64,000 nt of DNA from Rhizobium binae (GTDB lineage Bacteria > Pseudomonadota > Alphaproteobacteria > Rhizobiales > Rhizobiaceae), in contig NZ_CP071605.1 in the NCBI RefSeq assembly GCF_017357225.1, forward strand, positions 310,001 to 374,000, in the 5' to 3' direction. The notes below the pieces were generated by a model. It saw only the letters and a list, made by a program, of their open reading frames with translations, did no database searches and had not been told where the DNA came from. Within the stretch, counting starts at the first letter, position 1, and each line of letters starts with the position of its first letter. Shown here in pieces: positions 52,213 to 63,000 of this stretch. Both the position numbers and the translations under genes were made by a program.

Positions 52213-52905
52213 GTGGCGCGCATGGCGGGACGTCCAATCAGGCCGGGTGCCGACCTTCTCCTGAACGATGAGGAAAAGCCGGCCTACATAAGGCTGCACG
52301 ACATCGGAAGGGAAAGGCGTCCCCGACCGCTGCAGGAATTTCTCAACGACGTCGGGGGGTTGATGCTGTCGGCCGACGCTCCGGCCGTTGCCAGTTTCGT
52401 TGCGGGCAAGGTCCTTCAGAGGCTGCTCAAGACAGGCAAGGTGCACCCGGAAGGAGGCCCTCTTCCCGGGGTGCCCGAGGGATTGGATGACGCCATCGGT
52501 CATTTGGCGAGATCCGGACGGAAATACGAGGCGATCGCCGGCCAGTTCAAGCACCTCGCCGACAGGCTGCTCTGGAGACGCGGCCGCACTGGCCCGTTTG
52601 CCAGTCTGAACTTCGGCAATACACACTCTCATGCGGTTCTTGTCGGTCCTGGCGGCATGGAGGAGCGCGCCGATCTCCGGGTGGGCGTGATCTACATGGA
52701 TCGCTACACCCGCTTCCCCGATCATGTTCAGACGCAGCCCCGCGCCTTCATTCTGCTTTCGCCGGCAGAAATCTGCCTTGGCGATTCCCAGTGGTTTTCT
52801 GCCGCGACCGGAACGGTCTTCGCGAATGATGCGGGGCAATCCTTCGCGATCAGATGTACGGCCCAGCCGCTTCTCGCGGTATGGTGTCAGGTCGAGCCGG
52901 GATGA
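52213..52905 (+). CDS. DMSP-lyase-like cupin paralogue lacking metal ligands
   Basis: 230 residues from a GTG 8 nt after GGGGAG and 14 bp after etfA. It aligns with the cupin at 49777: HSHAVLVGPGGMEERADLRV matches ANAMIIGPGGLEERSDLWL, and TRFPDHVQTQPRAFILLSPA matches VRYPDHDHAPEEVYLVLSEG. Only His171 survives; the second His is Gln173, Glu and Tyr are Arg177 and Phe179, and the C-terminal His is replaced near Gln209. It also has about 30 extra N-terminal residues. It is probably non-catalytic: a partner subunit, ligand sensor or chaperone. Confidence 0.75.
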   Translation: MARMAGRPIRPGADLLLNDEEKPAYIRLHDIGRERRPRPLQEFLNDVGGLMLSADAPAVASFVAGKVLQRLLKTGKVHPEGGPLPGVPEGLDDAIGHLARSGRKYEAIAGQFKHLADRLLWRRGRTGPFASLNFGNTHSHAVLVGPGGMEERADLRVGVIYMDRYTRFPDHVQTQPRAFILLSPAEICLGDSQWFSAATGTVFANDAGQSFAIRCTAQPLLAVWCQVEPG

Positions 52906-52995
52906 TACCGCGCTGAGGCCGTCGGATCGTGTCGGTCTCAGCTGTATCTCGGCATATCTAACAATCGAAATTGAATAAACAGGAGGGATTATCAA

Positions 52996-54123
<1,128 letters not shown>

Positions 54124-54126
54124 GCG

Positions 54127-54960
54127 ATGAAAACCATCTCGACCGACAAGTCTTACGGCGGCACGCAAGGGGTCTACGTCGATCGCTCAGAGGCCTGCGG
54201 CTGCGACATGACCTTTGCGGTCTTCGTGCCACCTCAGGCGGCCGAAGGCAAACGTCCGGTTCTGTGGTACCTGTCCGGCCTGACCTGCACCCATGCCAAT
54301 GTCATGGACAAGGGCGAGTATCGGCGGCTTGCCGCCGAGCTCGGGCTGATCATCGTCTGCCCGGATACCAGCCCCCGCGGCGATCATGTGCCCGATGAAC
54401 CCGACAACTGGCAGTTCGGCAAGGGCGCCGGCTTCTATGTCGATGCCACCGAGCCGCCGTTTTCGACAAATTATCGGATGTACAGCTACACTGCCGACGA
54501 ACTGCCGCGCCTCCTCGCCGAGGAATTTCCAGCGGACATGGACCGCCAGGGAATCTTCGGCCATTCGATGGGGGGACACGGCGCCATCACCATCGCGCTC
54601 AAGAACCCGGAGCGCTTCCGGAGCTGCTCGGCCTTCGCGCCGATCAGCCACCCCTCGGTTTCCGGCTGGTCGAAACCGGCCTTGCGGAAATATCTCGGCG
54701 CCGATGAGAAGGCCTGGAGGGCCTACGATGCCTGCTCGCTGATCGAGGACGGGCACCGGTTCTCGGAATTCTTCATCGACCAGGGAACGGCGGACAGCTT
54801 CCTGGAGGACGGGTTGCGCCCAGAGGAGCTCCGGCAAGCCTGCGAGGCGGCCGGAATTCCCCTCAAGCTTCGCATGCAGGAAGGCTACGGCCATTCCTAC
54901 TTCTTCATTTCGACTTTCATGGAAGACCATCTGCGCTGGCACGCGCAGAGGCTCGAATGA
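54127..54960 (+). CDS. fghA: S-formylglutathione hydrolase
   Basis: An esterase-D-type serine hydrolase of 277 residues: nucleophile motif [10 protein letters not shown] near 147-156, [20 protein letters not shown] near the oxyanion hole, and catalytic histidine in [16 protein letters not shown]. It splits S-formylglutathione to formate and glutathione. The 3-bp gap after adhC implies co-translation. Confidence 0.95.
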   Translation: MKTISTDKSYGGTQGVYVDRSEACGCDMTFAVFVPPQAAEGKRPVLWYLSGLTCTHANVMDKGEYRRLAAELGLIIVCPDTSPRGDHVPDEPDNWQFGKGAGFYVDATEPPFSTNYRMYSYTADELPRLLAEEFPADMDRQGIFGHSMGGHGAITIALKNPERFRSCSAFAPISHPSVSGWSKPALRKYLGADEKAWRAYDACSLIEDGHRFSEFFIDQGTADSFLEDGLRPEELRQACEAAGIPLKLRMQEGYGHSYFFISTFMEDHLRWHAQRLE

Positions 54961-55015
54961 CTGCAGGGCTCGGCCGTGCATAACGCGAACGGCCAGGGAG
55001 GGAAGGAGAGAAGCA

Positions 55016-55588
55016 ATGAGCAGTATAGCCATTCATCCGGCAGTGGATTCAGGCTTTCGAGCGACTGACGCTGCTTTCACGGGCGGGACGCTCGTATGTA
55101 ATTGCGCGAGCAATCCGGTCAAGGTGAGGATCAAGGGTGATATCGCCCATAACCACGCCTGCGGCTGCACCAAGTGCTGGAAGCCGGAAGGTGCGGTCTT
55201 CTCGATCGTAGCGGTCGTGCCGACGGCGAGCGTCGAGGTGCTCGAGAACGGCGACAAGCTCGCGGTCGTTGACTCCGCAGCCCTGATCCAGCGGCACGCC
55301 TGCAAGGAATGCGGCGTGCATATGTATGGGCCGGTCGAGCGCGAACACCCGTTCCAGGGACTGTCGTTCATCCATCCTGAGCGCTTCCAGGAAAGCGGCT
55401 GGGCAAAACCGACCTTTGCGGCTTTCGTGTCGTCGATCATCGAAAGCGGCTTCGATCCCGCCAAGATGGATATGATCAGAGCACAACTGAAGGCGTCGGG
55501 TCTCGAGCCCTATGATTGCCTTTCGCCGGCGCTGATGGACTATATCGCGACCTGGACCGCCAAGAAGAGCGGCGTGCTCGCCGCTTGA
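55016..55588 (+). CDS. gfa: S-(hydroxymethyl)glutathione synthase (glutathione-dependent formaldehyde-activating enzyme)
   Basis: A protein of 190 residues of the Gfa family. Zinc cysteines are visible in [23 protein letters not shown] and [12 protein letters not shown], and the C-terminus ends [15 protein letters not shown] as usual. It speeds addition of formaldehyde to glutathione, the first step before AdhC. A strong GGAGGGAAGGAGAG lies upstream. It closes the operon and is followed by a hairpin. Confidence 0.94.
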   Translation: MSSIAIHPAVDSGFRATDAAFTGGTLVCNCASNPVKVRIKGDIAHNHACGCTKCWKPEGAVFSIVAVVPTASVEVLENGDKLAVVDSAALIQRHACKECGVHMYGPVEREHPFQGLSFIHPERFQESGWAKPTFAAFVSSIIESGFDPAKMDMIRAQLKASGLEPYDCLSPALMDYIATWTAKKSGVLAA

Positions 55589-55594
55589 ATTTTT

Positions 55595-55622
55595 CGGGGA
55601 GCGCCGACGCCGGCGCTCCCCG
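55595..55622 (+). terminator. Strong hairpin after gfa
   Basis: A 12-bp GC-rich stem (CGGGGAGCGCCG paired with CGGCGCTCCCCG) around ACGC, 7 nt after the gfa stop. It lacks a T tract, but position and strength suggest it ends the demethylase-formaldehyde operon. Confidence 0.65.
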
Positions 55623-56174
55623 GTCAGCCGGGCATCGGACGATAGACGTTCCACAACGCCCTTAGGGGCCGCGGATAAAGCGGCAGAGCGCACACGTACG
55701 CCTCGATGACGGCGGCCTTCTCCCAGAACGAGTTCGGCGGCGGCGTGCCGGGTGCGGAATGGGAATGAAAAGCAGGAGTAACAACAATGAACTTTGTGGA
55801 CGGCTCTCTATGCCGACAAAGATCCAGTTCAAAATCCTCCTTCCCGAATGCACTGATCGTGGAATTCGGGTGACGGCGGAAAGAAGATCTAAGGCGCGAT
55901 CAGGATGATCGATATCGCGACCTCTATCAATGCAGCAATCCCAATCATGGTATTGGGCTTGCTGAGAGACCGAACAAGACAGAGCGCCGAGCGCTTGGGA
56001 ACGGGGAGGAGGTCATGAATCTTTCGGACCTGTACGTCCCCCTGCGCTTTCCTGGCACCAGCCGTCAACCGGAAGCTGGACGCGGATGAGCAGACAAAAT
56101 GCTTTTTCGTCGGCGATCGCGACCCGCTGGCGCACGGTTTTCAAATTCGATGAGGGCGTTCGAAGGGGCGGGAG
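55623..56174. other. Intergenic stretch with two short frames that have good ribosome sites
   Basis: 552 bp with no recognisable gene. Two short plus-strand frames have convincing ribosome sites: 55787-55873 (28 codons, AGGAG upstream, MNFVDGSL...) and 56015-56089 (24 codons, GGGGAGGAGG upstream, MNLSDLYVPLRF...). The second ends 85 nt before the AraC gene and could be a leader peptide. Neither resembles a known protein. Confidence 0.4.
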
Positions 56175-57194
56175 ATGAACATGCGACCTGAGCAGCATCG
56201 GTTGATAGACGATGGCGCAAAACAGCCGGCCCGACTGAAGGTGGGCTTCGTTCTATCGCGGTCCTTCACGCTGTCGGCCTTCGCCCTGTTTGTGGATACG
56301 CTGAGACTCGCCAGCGACGAGCAGGATCGTTCCGGGAGGGTACTTGCCGACTGGCAGGTGATCGGCAGCACGCGGCACCTGATCACGTCGAGCTGCGGCG
56401 TCCAGGTGGCGCCGACCTCGGATTTTGTCGATCCCTCAAGGTTCGATTACATCGTTGTCGTCGGCGGCCTGCTGACGGTCGAAAATCCGGTCGACCAGCA
56501 GACGATCACCTTCCTGCGACAGGCGGATGCGAAGAAAGTGCCGCTGATCGGCGTTTGCACCGGCTCGTTTATCCTTGCGGCGGCGGGCCTGATGAAACGG
56601 CACGAATCCTGTGTCAGCTGGTTGCATTACAAGGAATTTCGGGAGCGATTTCCGGAGCTTGCCGTCCGTTCCGACCGGCTCTTCAATCTCGATCGGCAGC
56701 GCGGATCCTGCGCCGGGGGCAGTAGCGCGGCCGACATGGCGGCATTGCTCGTGCGGAAGTACATCAGCCGCGACGCCGAACGAAACGCGCTTGAGGTGCT
56801 TCAGATCGAGAAGGCCCGAACGCCATCGGATATTCAGCCGCGGCGACCGCTCTATGACGACTATGACGACGCCCGCGTCAAGGCGGCGATGATCACCATG
56901 GAGCAGTTCGTCGACGGCAGCATGCCGATCGAGAAGCTTGCGGCCATGGTCGGTCTTTCCAGACGCCAGCTGGAGCGAATCTTCATCGAGAAGACGGGCA
57001 TGTCGCCCGCCAAGGCCTATAACCGCGTTCGCATGGAACGGGCAAAATCGATCCTTGCCCAGTCGAAGGCGCCGCTCATCGAGATCGCGTTGGACGTCGG
57101 TTTCGAAAACGCCTCGCAGTTCACGCGGACGTTCAAGCGCACATTCGGGCAAACGCCCTCGCAGCATCGCGCGGCGGCCTTGAGAGCGCACTGA
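56175..57194 (+). CDS. GATase-like AraC regulator (GbdR type)
   Basis: A protein of 339 residues: a DJ-1/glutamine-amidotransferase-like N-terminal domain at about 20-195 (VGFVLSRSFTLSAFALFVDT, GVCTGSFILAAAGLM) and two helix-turn-helices at about 235-335 (IEKLAAMVGLSRRQLERIF, IEIALDVGFENASQFTRTFK). This architecture and sequence are typical of GbdR, the activator of glycine-betaine catabolism, and of relatives for carnitine and arginine. Its place after a demethylase operon supports a betaine effector. An ATG at 56181 is an alternative start. Confidence 0.88.
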   Translation: MNMRPEQHRLIDDGAKQPARLKVGFVLSRSFTLSAFALFVDTLRLASDEQDRSGRVLADWQVIGSTRHLITSSCGVQVAPTSDFVDPSRFDYIVVVGGLLTVENPVDQQTITFLRQADAKKVPLIGVCTGSFILAAAGLMKRHESCVSWLHYKEFRERFPELAVRSDRLFNLDRQRGSCAGGSSAADMAALLVRKYISRDAERNALEVLQIEKARTPSDIQPRRPLYDDYDDARVKAAMITMEQFVDGSMPIEKLAAMVGLSRRQLERIFIEKTGMSPAKAYNRVRMERAKSILAQSKAPLIEIALDVGFENASQFTRTFKRTFGQTPSQHRAAALRAH

Positions 57195-57207
57195 AGTGGT
57201 TTGGCAT

Positions 57208-57224
57208 CGACGTCTCAGACGTCG
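57208..57224 (+). terminator. Short hairpin after the GbdR-like gene
   Basis: CGACGTC-TCA-GACGTCG, a perfect 7-bp stem, 13 nt after the stop codon, without a T tract. A weak or bidirectional terminator is possible between convergent genes. Confidence 0.35.
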
Positions 57225-57409
57225 TCAGCATCCGGCCGATCCCCTGTTCGGTGAGTAAGCGATGTCGCACTTTCCGGGAGGATGGTGCCCGCCACGGAAA
57301 ACGAGCTTGCCGCCGAAGGCCGCTATAACGTGATCGTGCCGATCAAAGCCAAACCCAGCCAGGCGCCTGATCTCGCCGCTGCCTGGCTGACGGCCCACTG
57401 CACGGTTGA

Positions 57410-59062
57410 TCAGAGGCCGAGGCCGGGTGTCGCCGTACGATGAACGCCCTTCGGCAGGAAGGCGAACTGATCCGCCAGGCCGAGGAAGTCGGCCGCCAAG
57501 TGCATGACCGAAAGCCACATTTCCGTTCCCTGCAGGCTCGCTTCGCCGCCGTCGGCGAATGGGAAGCCTTCGCCGTCCCGCCATCTGTCGAGCCCCCTGG
57601 AGATCACGTCGCGCGCGATCGCCCCGCCGTCGGCCCGGCGGTAATCGGTCTGCCGCCCGATCAGCAGCAGCGGATGGATCGTATCGAGAAGGTTGCACGC
57701 ATTGTATTTCTCGGCAACGAAGCCTTTGTGATTGCGATAATTCAGATGAACGGTCTCGATCGCGGCATGCGGATGTGGAAGCGGCATGCCGAACTGCGCA
57801 TAGGTGCCGCGCGTCAGGCGGTAAAAGCCGTTCACCGGCTGGAGCCATCCCTCCAGCGCCGTCGGCTCGCCCCAGAGGCCGGAGACACCGTTGGCATTGC
57901 GGCTCAGCCACTCGAAGAGCGCCAGCCGCGGCCCTTTGATGCCGAAATACCTGGCGTTGAAGTACATGGCGGTTCCGATGGCGTCGACGACGCTGCCGGC
58001 GTGCCACGCCCGGCTCGACCAAGGCAGGGCGCTCAGCCATTGCTCCAGCTCCGAAGCATCGATCTGAACCGCCTGGATGCTGTGCCGTGGTCCGGAGCCG
58101 AGCAGCTCGAGCGCATAACCGACTGAAAGCACATTGTAGAGCGCCTTCGGATCCTCCCTCAAAGCCCGGCCGTGCACACGCGAATGCAGTTCCGGGAAAA
58201 GGCCGGTCCGCCGATCCTGAAGACCCTGGAGACGCTCGACGGTTTGCGCTGGATCGAGCCCGGGCGGCAGCTGTTCGAAGCCGGCCGCGATCTCGATGGC
58301 ATCACAGAGATGCCGGATCGCCGGCCGCCTGATCCCGTCCGCTCCCAGCGATTCATAGCACTCAGGTGTTTTCCAGCGCGCGACGATATCAGGCCATTGC
58401 TCTTTCGCCTTCTGTCCGAGCCTGACCAGTCGATCTTCGATCTCTCCAATGCCGGATCTCCTGGCCGGTGCGCCCCGGCTCCGCAGCACTTTTGCCGGTA
58501 CGCCGCCGGCAATCGCGAGGGCGGGAATATCTTGCGTGACCACCGCCCCGGCAGCAATGATGGCGCCGTTGCCGATGGTGACGCCATCGAGGATCACGCA
58601 ATTGGCGCCGATCCAAACATCATCGCCGATGACGATGCCGATGCTGACGACGCCCTGGCGATGGATGGGCCGATCGGGATCGTCGAAGCCGTGATTGAAG
58701 CCGACGATCGATGCATGCGAGGCAATTCTGACCCCATTGCCGCACGTCACCTTGCCGGAAACGCAGGCATAGGGATTGATCGAGCAATCGTCGCCGAGGA
58801 TCACGTCGCCTCGCACAAGCGCATGTCCTGCAATCCAGGACCGCTCGCCCATCCTCAGGCTCTCGGTATAGATCGCAGCATTTTCGGCGATATACGAAGT
58901 CTCGGCCAATTCGGCGTCGCATGACTGTCGAAGCTCCGCCTTGCGGGCGAGGTGAGCGGGATGGTCGAGATCCGCCGCGATGCGCTCCCAGGGGAGATAT
59001 TGCAGCCGACGCGATTCGCGCTGCTCGTCTGCCGATAAGGGGACGCTATTGGCTTGGTCCAT
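57410..59062 (-). CDS. Left-handed beta-helix acyltransferase fused to a large C-terminal domain
   Basis: 550 residues from the ATG at 59062 ([20 protein letters not shown]). About 60-210 is a hexapeptide-repeat acetyltransferase fold ([40 protein letters not shown], catalytic-type NHGFD). The remaining 330 residues form a mainly helical domain ([40 protein letters not shown]) that I cannot assign with confidence; its repeats suggest an alpha/alpha toroid. The acceptor is unknown. It lies between the GbdR-like and PutR genes, with no clear link to proline use. The ribosome site is weak. Confidence 0.8.
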   Translation of the reverse strand: MDQANSVPLSADEQRESRRLQYLPWERIAADLDHPAHLARKAELRQSCDAELAETSYIAENAAIYTESLRMGERSWIAGHALVRGDVILGDDCSINPYACVSGKVTCGNGVRIASHASIVGFNHGFDDPDRPIHRQGVVSIGIVIGDDVWIGANCVILDGVTIGNGAIIAAGAVVTQDIPALAIAGGVPAKVLRSRGAPARRSGIGEIEDRLVRLGQKAKEQWPDIVARWKTPECYESLGADGIRRPAIRHLCDAIEIAAGFEQLPPGLDPAQTVERLQGLQDRRTGLFPELHSRVHGRALREDPKALYNVLSVGYALELLGSGPRHSIQAVQIDASELEQWLSALPWSSRAWHAGSVVDAIGTAMYFNARYFGIKGPRLALFEWLSRNANGVSGLWGEPTALEGWLQPVNGFYRLTRGTYAQFGMPLPHPHAAIETVHLNYRNHKGFVAEKYNACNLLDTIHPLLLIGRQTDYRRADGGAIARDVISRGLDRWRDGEGFPFADGGEASLQGTEMWLSVMHLAADFLGLADQFAFLPKGVHRTATPGLGL

Positions 59063-59129
59063 CTTGATCTCGCACTCAGCTTCAGTCGCCGAATATCGGC
59101 TTAGCAGGACTGTCGGCAGCCGTCTTCCT

Positions 59130-59624
59130 TCACGAAAGGCTTGAGCCGAATTTGTCCCAGCCTTCCTTGATCGTCTCCATCGCCACATTGGTCGAGGTGT
59201 TGGCAACATGGGGGAGTGTCGAGATGCGCTCGCCCAGCACGCGACGGTAGCGGCCGATGTCGCGGGTGCGGATCTTCAGGAGATAGTCGAACCGGCCGGC
59301 GATCATGTGGCACTCCTCGACTTCCCTGATCTTCTTGATGGCCTCGTTGAAGCTTTTCAGCGCATCCTCGCGCGTGTCGGAGAGTTTCACTTCGACGAAG
59401 GCGATGTGGTCCAGCTGCATCTTCGATGGATTGAGGACGGCCTTGAAGCCTTCGATGTAGCCATCGCTGATCAGCCTTTTGAAGCGGATCTGGCACGGCG
59501 TCTTCGAAAGCCCGACGCGCGCGGCGAGATCGGTGATCGACAGCCTGCCATCCTCGGCGAGTGCGACAAGGATCTTTCTGTCGAACTGGTCCAATTCACT
59601 AAAGATGTCGGTTTCTGTGGCCAT
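59130..59624 (-). CDS. putR: Lrp/AsnC-family regulator of proline use (PutR-like)
   Basis: A protein of 164 residues starting [20 protein letters not shown], with helix-turn-helix [20 protein letters not shown] and a RAM domain. The open frame extends 23 codons upstream without support. Divergent from putA, with a small gene between them, it matches PutR, the proline-responsive Lrp-type activator found in alphaproteobacteria whose PutA lacks its own DNA-binding domain. Confidence 0.88.
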   Translation of the reverse strand: MATETDIFSELDQFDRKILVALAEDGRLSITDLAARVGLSKTPCQIRFKRLISDGYIEGFKAVLNPSKMQLDHIAFVEVKLSDTREDALKSFNEAIKKIREVEECHMIAGRFDYLLKIRTRDIGRYRRVLGERISTLPHVANTSTNVAMETIKEGWDKFGSSLS

Positions 59625-59798
59625 TTGAACTCTCGATAATCGGCTTATAAGTTCATACAGCTTGAAAACCGTTGAAATCAAGTGAGATCGCAATTTGCGA
59701 CTGTGGTAGATTATGCGTAGGCAATGGGCGGACCGGCGCAGCCGCTTGGCGCGTTGCCGGGCCCGGTGGCTGCGGCGCGCAAAAAGGGAGGATCATAG

Positions 59799-60005
59799 AT
59801 GCATCAGAGAAAAGCGGATGGCGAACCAGAACCCGATCTGCTCGCTCACGATCGGCCGGTGGCGATAGGAGCGGTCGCAGCGGCATTCACCCTCAAGCGC
59901 GACGAGCACAATACGCCTCCGCTTCACGAAACGGAATATTCCGGCAAGATTTTTGCGGATAATGACACCTGGGACGACGAACCCGCTGTTCCTTTTATCC
60001 GTTAG
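59799..60005 (+). CDS. Hypothetical 68-residue protein upstream of putA
   Basis: A small acidic, hydrophilic protein (MHQRKADGEPEPDLLAHDRP...DNDTWDDEPAVPFIR) with GGGAGGATCATAG ahead of its ATG and a stop 28 bp before putA. No signal peptide or membrane helix is seen. It is probably co-transcribed with putA from the PutR-controlled promoter. I do not recognise the family. Confidence 0.6.
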   Translation: MHQRKADGEPEPDLLAHDRPVAIGAVAAAFTLKRDEHNTPPLHETEYSGKIFADNDTWDDEPAVPFIR

Positions 60006-60033
60006 ACCCAACATTCACTGATCAGGGACTCCC

Positions 60034-63000
60034 ATGTTGAACGCAGCGATCGACCCCGCATCCTCTAAAGAACCTGCCGGCGGCGCGCCCTTCGCCGCCT
60101 TTGCGCCGCCGATCCGGCCGCAATCCGAACTTCGCCAGGCGATCACGGCAGCCTATCGCCGTCCGGAAACCGAATGCTTGCCGCCGCTCGTTGCGGCCGC
60201 GCGCGTTTCCGAGGCGAAGCGTTATGATATCCGCAGCACGGCCCGCAGCCTGATCGAGACGCTGCGCGCCAAGCACAAGGGCACCGGCGTCGAGGGGCTT
60301 GTGCAGGAATATTCGCTTTCCAGCCAGGAAGGCGTGGCGCTCATGTGTCTCGCCGAAGCGCTGCTGCGCATTCCCGATACCGACACCCGCGACGCGCTGA
60401 TCCGCGACAAGATCGCCGAGGGCAACTGGACCTCCCATATCGGCGGCGGCAAATCCATGTTCGTCAATGCCGCCACCTGGGGCCTCGTCGTCACCGGCAA
60501 ACTGACCTCGACGGTCAACGACCGCAGCCTGTCGGCAGCGCTGACGCGGCTGATTGCGCGCGCCGGCGAGCCGGTCATCCGTCGCGGCGTCGATATGGCG
60601 ATGCGCATGATGGGCGAGCAGTTCGTCACCGGCGAGACGATCGAGGAGGCGCTGAAGCGCGCCCGGCCACTCGAAGCGCGCGGCTTCCGCTATTCCTACG
60701 ACATGCTGGGCGAGGCCGCGACAACGGCCGCCGACGCCGAGCGCTATTTCAAGGATTATGAAAAGGCGATCCACGCCATCGGCAAAGCCTCGAACGGACG
60801 CGGTATCTATGACGGCCCGGGCATATCGATCAAGCTTTCGGCGCTGCATCCGCGTTATGTCAGGGCGCAGGCCGGTCGCGTGATCGGAGAATTGCTGCCA
60901 AAGGTCAAGGCGCTGGCAGTGCTCGCCAAGACCTATGACATCGGTCTCAACATCGACGCCGAGGAGGCCGATCGGCTGGAGCTTTCGCTCGATCTGCTCG
61001 AGGAGCTCTGCTTTGCCCCCGATCTCGCCGGCTGGAGCGGGCTGGGCTTCGTCGTGCAGGCCTATGGCAGACGCTGCCCCTTCGTGCTCGATTACATCAT
61101 CGATCTCGCCCGCCGCTCCGGACGCCGGATGATGGTGCGTCTGGTCAAGGGCGCTTATTGGGACGCGGAGATCAAGCGCGCCCAGCTCGACGGTCTCGAC
61201 GGATATCCTGTTTATACCCGCAAGATCTACACCGACGTTGCCTATATCGCCTGCGCGCGCAAGCTGCTCGGTGCGCCGGATGCGGTTTTCCCGCAATTCG
61301 CCACCCACAATGCACAGACGCTGGCGACGATCTATCATCTCGCCGGTCCCGATTTCGCGGTCGGCAAATACGAATTCCAGTGCCTGCACGGCATGGGCGA
61401 ACCCCTTTATGACGAGGTCGTCGGCAAGGAGAAGCTCGACCGGCCCTGCCGCATCTACGCACCAGTCGGAACCCATGAGACGCTGCTCGCCTATCTGGTG
61501 CGCCGCCTTCTCGAAAACGGCGCCAATTCCTCCTTCGTGCATCGCATCTCCGATCCGAACGTCACGGTCGAGGCCCTTATTGCCGATCCCGCCGAGATCG
61601 TCGCCGCCATGCCGGTCGTCGGTGCGCCTCATGTGCAGATCGCCGCGCCAAAGGCGATTTACGGCAATGCCCGCGCCAACTCGGACGGGCTCGATCTCTC
61701 GAACGAGGACACGCTCGCGAATCTCACGCAGGCGCTCGCTTCCACGGCCGAGAGCCCCTGGCATGCGCTTCCGATCCTCGCCGACGGTTCCACGGATGGT
61801 GTGACGCGTGACGTCCTCAATCCCGCGGATCACCGCGACGTCGTCGGCACGGTCACCGAAGTGAAGGTCGAGGAGGCCACCCATATCGTTGCGATGGCGG
61901 CCGACTATGCGCCGCAATGGGCGGCAGTGCCGCCGGCCGAGCGCGCCGCCTGCCTGGAGCGGGCGGCCGACATCATGCAGGCCCGCATCAAGACCCTGAT
62001 GGGCATCGTCATGCGCGAGGCCGGCAAATCGGCGGCCAACGCCGTCGGCGAAGTGCGTGAGGCGATCGACTTCCTGCGCTATTATGCCGAACAGGCGCGC
62101 AAGACGCTCGGGCCGTCCCACGCGCCGCTCGGGCCCATCGTCTGCATCAGCCCATGGAATTTCCCGCTGGCGATCTTCACCGGACAGGTGGCCGCGGCGC
62201 TGGTGGCCGGCAATCCCGTGCTGGCCAAGCCCGCCGGCGTGACGCCGATCATCGCCTCGGAGAGCGTCAAGATTCTCCACGAGGCGGGCGTCCCGGTCGG
62301 CGCTCTGCAATTCGTGCCCGGCAGCGGCCGTCTCGGCGCCGGCATGGTCGGGGCTCCTGAAACCGCCGGCGTCATGTTTACCGGCTCGACCGAGGTCGCC
62401 CGCATGATCCAGGCGCAGCTCGCCGAACGGCTGTCTTCGACCGGCAAACCGATCCCGCTGATCGCCGAAACCGGCGGCCAGAACGGCATGATTGTCGATT
62501 CCTCGGCATTGGCCGAGCAGGTCGTGGCCGACGTCATTGCCTCGGCTTTCGACAGCGCCGGTCAGCGCTGCTCGGCGCTCAGGGTTCTGTGCCTTCAGGA
62601 CGATGTCGCCGACAGGACGCTTGCCATGCTGAAGGGCGCCTTCCGTGAACTGACGGTCGGCCGGACCGATCGCCTGAGCGTCGACGTCGGCCCCGTCATC
62701 AACGACGGCGCCAAGTCCGAGATCGACCAGCATATCGAGCAGATGCGTGGTGCCGGCTGCAAGGTGGAGCAGCTGCCGCTGCCGGCAAGTGCCGCGGCGG
62801 GCACCTTCGTTCCGCCGACCATCATCGAGATCAAGGCGCTGTCGGATCTGACCAAGGAGGTCTTCGGACCGGTCCTGCATGTCTACCGCTTCAAGCGGAA
62901 CGGGCTCGACCGCCTGATCGACGACATCAATGCCTCGGGCTACGGCCTCACCTTCGGGCTTCATACGCGGCTTGACGAAACCATCGCGCATGTGACGAGC

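Noticed and set aside
57282..57443. Short plus-strand frame of 53 codons (MVPATENELAAEG...) beside the acyltransferase gene
   Set aside because: GGGAGG abuts the ATG with no spacing, the frame overlaps the convergent gene end, and the protein resembles nothing. Its codon pattern may just reflect the antisense or a fossil.
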